Source: VAXT01 sp964591295
Lineage (GTDB): Bacteria; Actinomycetota; Thermoleophilia; Gaiellales; Gaiellaceae
Direction: 5' to 3'
Length of the DNA stretch: 14,369 nucleotides
Assembly: GCA_964591295.1 (NCBI GenBank)
Contig: CAZQAG010000060.1
Location: 1 to 14,369 of the forward strand
In this document: positions 13,302 to 14,369 of the stretch, piece after piece
Layout: every line of letters starts with the position of its first letter
How positions within the stretch are numbered: position 1 is the first letter of the stretch
Made by a program: the position numbers and the translations under genes
Notes under the pieces: model-generated
What the model was told of the DNA's origin: nothing
What the model saw: the letters and a program-made list of their open reading frames with translations, nothing else
Database searches by the model: none

Positions 13302-14369
13302 GTGTGCTGCAGCGCGTTTCCGAGCGGCCGAAGACCGAACTCACCGTGGGACGCTATCTCCGCAACCTCGACTGGGCCCTGCTGGTTTCTGCTCTCGGGC
13401 TGGTGACGTTCGGCATGGTCATGATCTATTCGGCTACACACGGGGACCCCGACCTGTCTTCACCCACGTTCTACGTGCGGTCCCAGGCACTAGGCTTGGG
13501 ATTGGGATTGGCGGCGGTCGTCGCGCTGAGCGTCGTTGACTTCTCGTGGCTCTCCCGTTGGCGGACGTTCATCTATTGGGGCATCGTCACTCTGCTGGTG
13601 GTCACGTTGTTCGTGGGCTCAGAGCGCATGGGCGCTCGTCGCTGGTTGCCGCTGCCGTTGTTGCCGGACCTTCAGACGTCGGAGTTGGCCAAGATCGGGA
13701 TCATCGTGGCCTTCGCGGGCTTCCTCGCTGATGGAGTCGCGCTACGCGGCAAGTTCCGGTTCGTCATCCTGGCGGTAGCGTACGTGGCATTGCCGGCCGG
13801 ACTCGTGTTCCTCGAGCCGGATCTGGGGACCGCTCTCGTGTTCGGCTTCTTCCTCGTCACGATGTTGCTGGTATGGGGAGTACGGTGGACACATCTGACG
13901 GTCTTGATCGCGTCGGGGATGTTGGCGGTCGTGGCCGTACTGCGCATCCTTCCCGCGACACTGGGCGTCAATCTGCTCAAGCCCTACCAGGTCCAACGCC
14001 TCCTGGTCTTCCTCGACCCCGGGCAGGACACGAGCGGTGCCGCGTATCAGTTGTCACAGAGCAAGATCGCGGTGGCCAGTGGCATGTTCGCCGGCAAGGG
14101 CTATGGCCGCGGAACGCAGACTATGCTCAACTTCGTGCCCGAGCTTCACACCGACTTCATCTTCGCGGTGATCGGGGAGGAGTTGGGCTTTGTGGGAGCG
14201 GCCTTGCTTCTTGGCCTTTACCTGGTCGTGCTCTGGCGTACTCTGCATATCGCGAGTATCTCCAAGAGCCTGTATGGGACGTTGATCGCGGTGGGGATCG
14301 CCGGGGTTCTGCTCTTCCAGGTGTTCGTCAACGTGGGCATGACCATCGGCCTGATGCCTGTTACCGGAG
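13298..14369 (+). CDS. rodA: Rod shape-determining protein RodA (SEDS peptidoglycan glycosyltransferase), 3' end outside window
   Basis: The first 357 codons of a SEDS-family polytopic membrane protein, open to the right edge. The ATG at 13298 shares ATGA with the PBP2 stop. Motifs appear in family order: LDWALLVSALGLVTFGMVMI (first membrane helix), GARRWLPL, QTSELAKIGIIVAFAGFLAD, FLEPDLGTALV, DTSGAAYQLSQSKIAVASG, GKGYGRGTQT, and NFVPELHTDFIFAVIGEELG, whose Asp in HTDF is the residue linked to catalysis. The visible end FVNVGMTIGLMPVTG stops just before the expected G.PLP..SYGGS segment, so roughly 40-60 residues are missing. RodA polymerises lipid II into glycan strands and works with PBP2. 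FtsW is less likely given the mreBCD-PBP2 context. Confidence 0.96.
   Translation, partial: MSVLQRVSERPKTELTVGRYLRNLDWALLVSALGLVTFGMVMIYSATHGDPDLSSPTFYVRSQALGLGLGLAAVVALSVVDFSWLSRWRTFIYWGIVTLLVVTLFVGSERMGARRWLPLPLLPDLQTSELAKIGIIVAFAGFLADGVALRGKFRFVILAVAYVALPAGLVFLEPDLGTALVFGFFLVTMLLVWGVRWTHLTVLIASGMLAVVAVLRILPATLGVNLLKPYQVQRLLVFLDPGQDTSGAAYQLSQSKIAVASGMFAGKGYGRGTQTMLNFVPELHTDFIFAVIGEELGFVGAALLLGLYLVVLWRTLHIASISKSLYGTLIAVGIAGVLLFQVFVNVGMTIGLMPVTG

Overview
This window is high-GC DNA that looks actinobacterial, most likely class Thermoleophilia (Gaiellales or Solirubrobacterales type). Three things point there. The gene order valS-folC-small membrane protein-ndk-(methyltransferase-maf)-mreB-mreC-mreD-PBP2-rodA closely matches the valS-folC-DUF4233-ndk-mreBCD-PBP2-rodA order I recall from Streptomyces. 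Two exported proteins end in a proline tract plus an arginine-rich, two-cysteine PASTA domain, a tail I associate with Thermoleophilia. GTG and TTG starts and 4-bp GTGA/ATGA gene overlaps are common. The assignment is by recall, not by search.

Layout. Positions 1-325 (+) hold the 3' end of a gene for a polyproline-PASTA protein whose start lies outside the window. Positions 326-984 are poorly coding, with one weak minus-strand reading frame and one perfect hairpin. Positions 985-2142 (-) encode an exported six-bladed TolB-like propeller with a second polyproline-PASTA tail, convergent with the first gene. A 166-bp divergent promoter region leads into a tightly packed + strand operon: valS, folC, a 44-residue membrane protein, a two-TM double zinc ribbon protein, ndk, a class I methyltransferase and maf. 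Next comes a 604-bp mobile unit, a REP-associated tyrosine transposase gene (minus strand) framed by perfect 24-bp inverted repeats. A second + strand operon then runs mreB, mreC, mreD, PBP2 (mrdA) and rodA; rodA runs off the right edge.

How the genes work together. The first operon is housekeeping: tRNA-Val charging, folate polyglutamylation, NTP supply, and removal of non-canonical nucleotides (Maf). Two uncharacterised membrane proteins sit inside it. The second operon encodes the rod-shape elongation machinery: the MreB filament, the MreC/MreD membrane scaffold, and the RodA glycosyltransferase with its PBP2 transpeptidase partner. The REP unit sits exactly between the operons, and codon use differs on its two sides.

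I see no defence system, CRISPR array, phage module, tRNA or rRNA. The most interesting points are the REP transposase unit, the codon-use step at that boundary, the propeller-polyproline-PASTA architecture, the compact FolC with altered motifs, and the two small membrane proteins in the valS operon.
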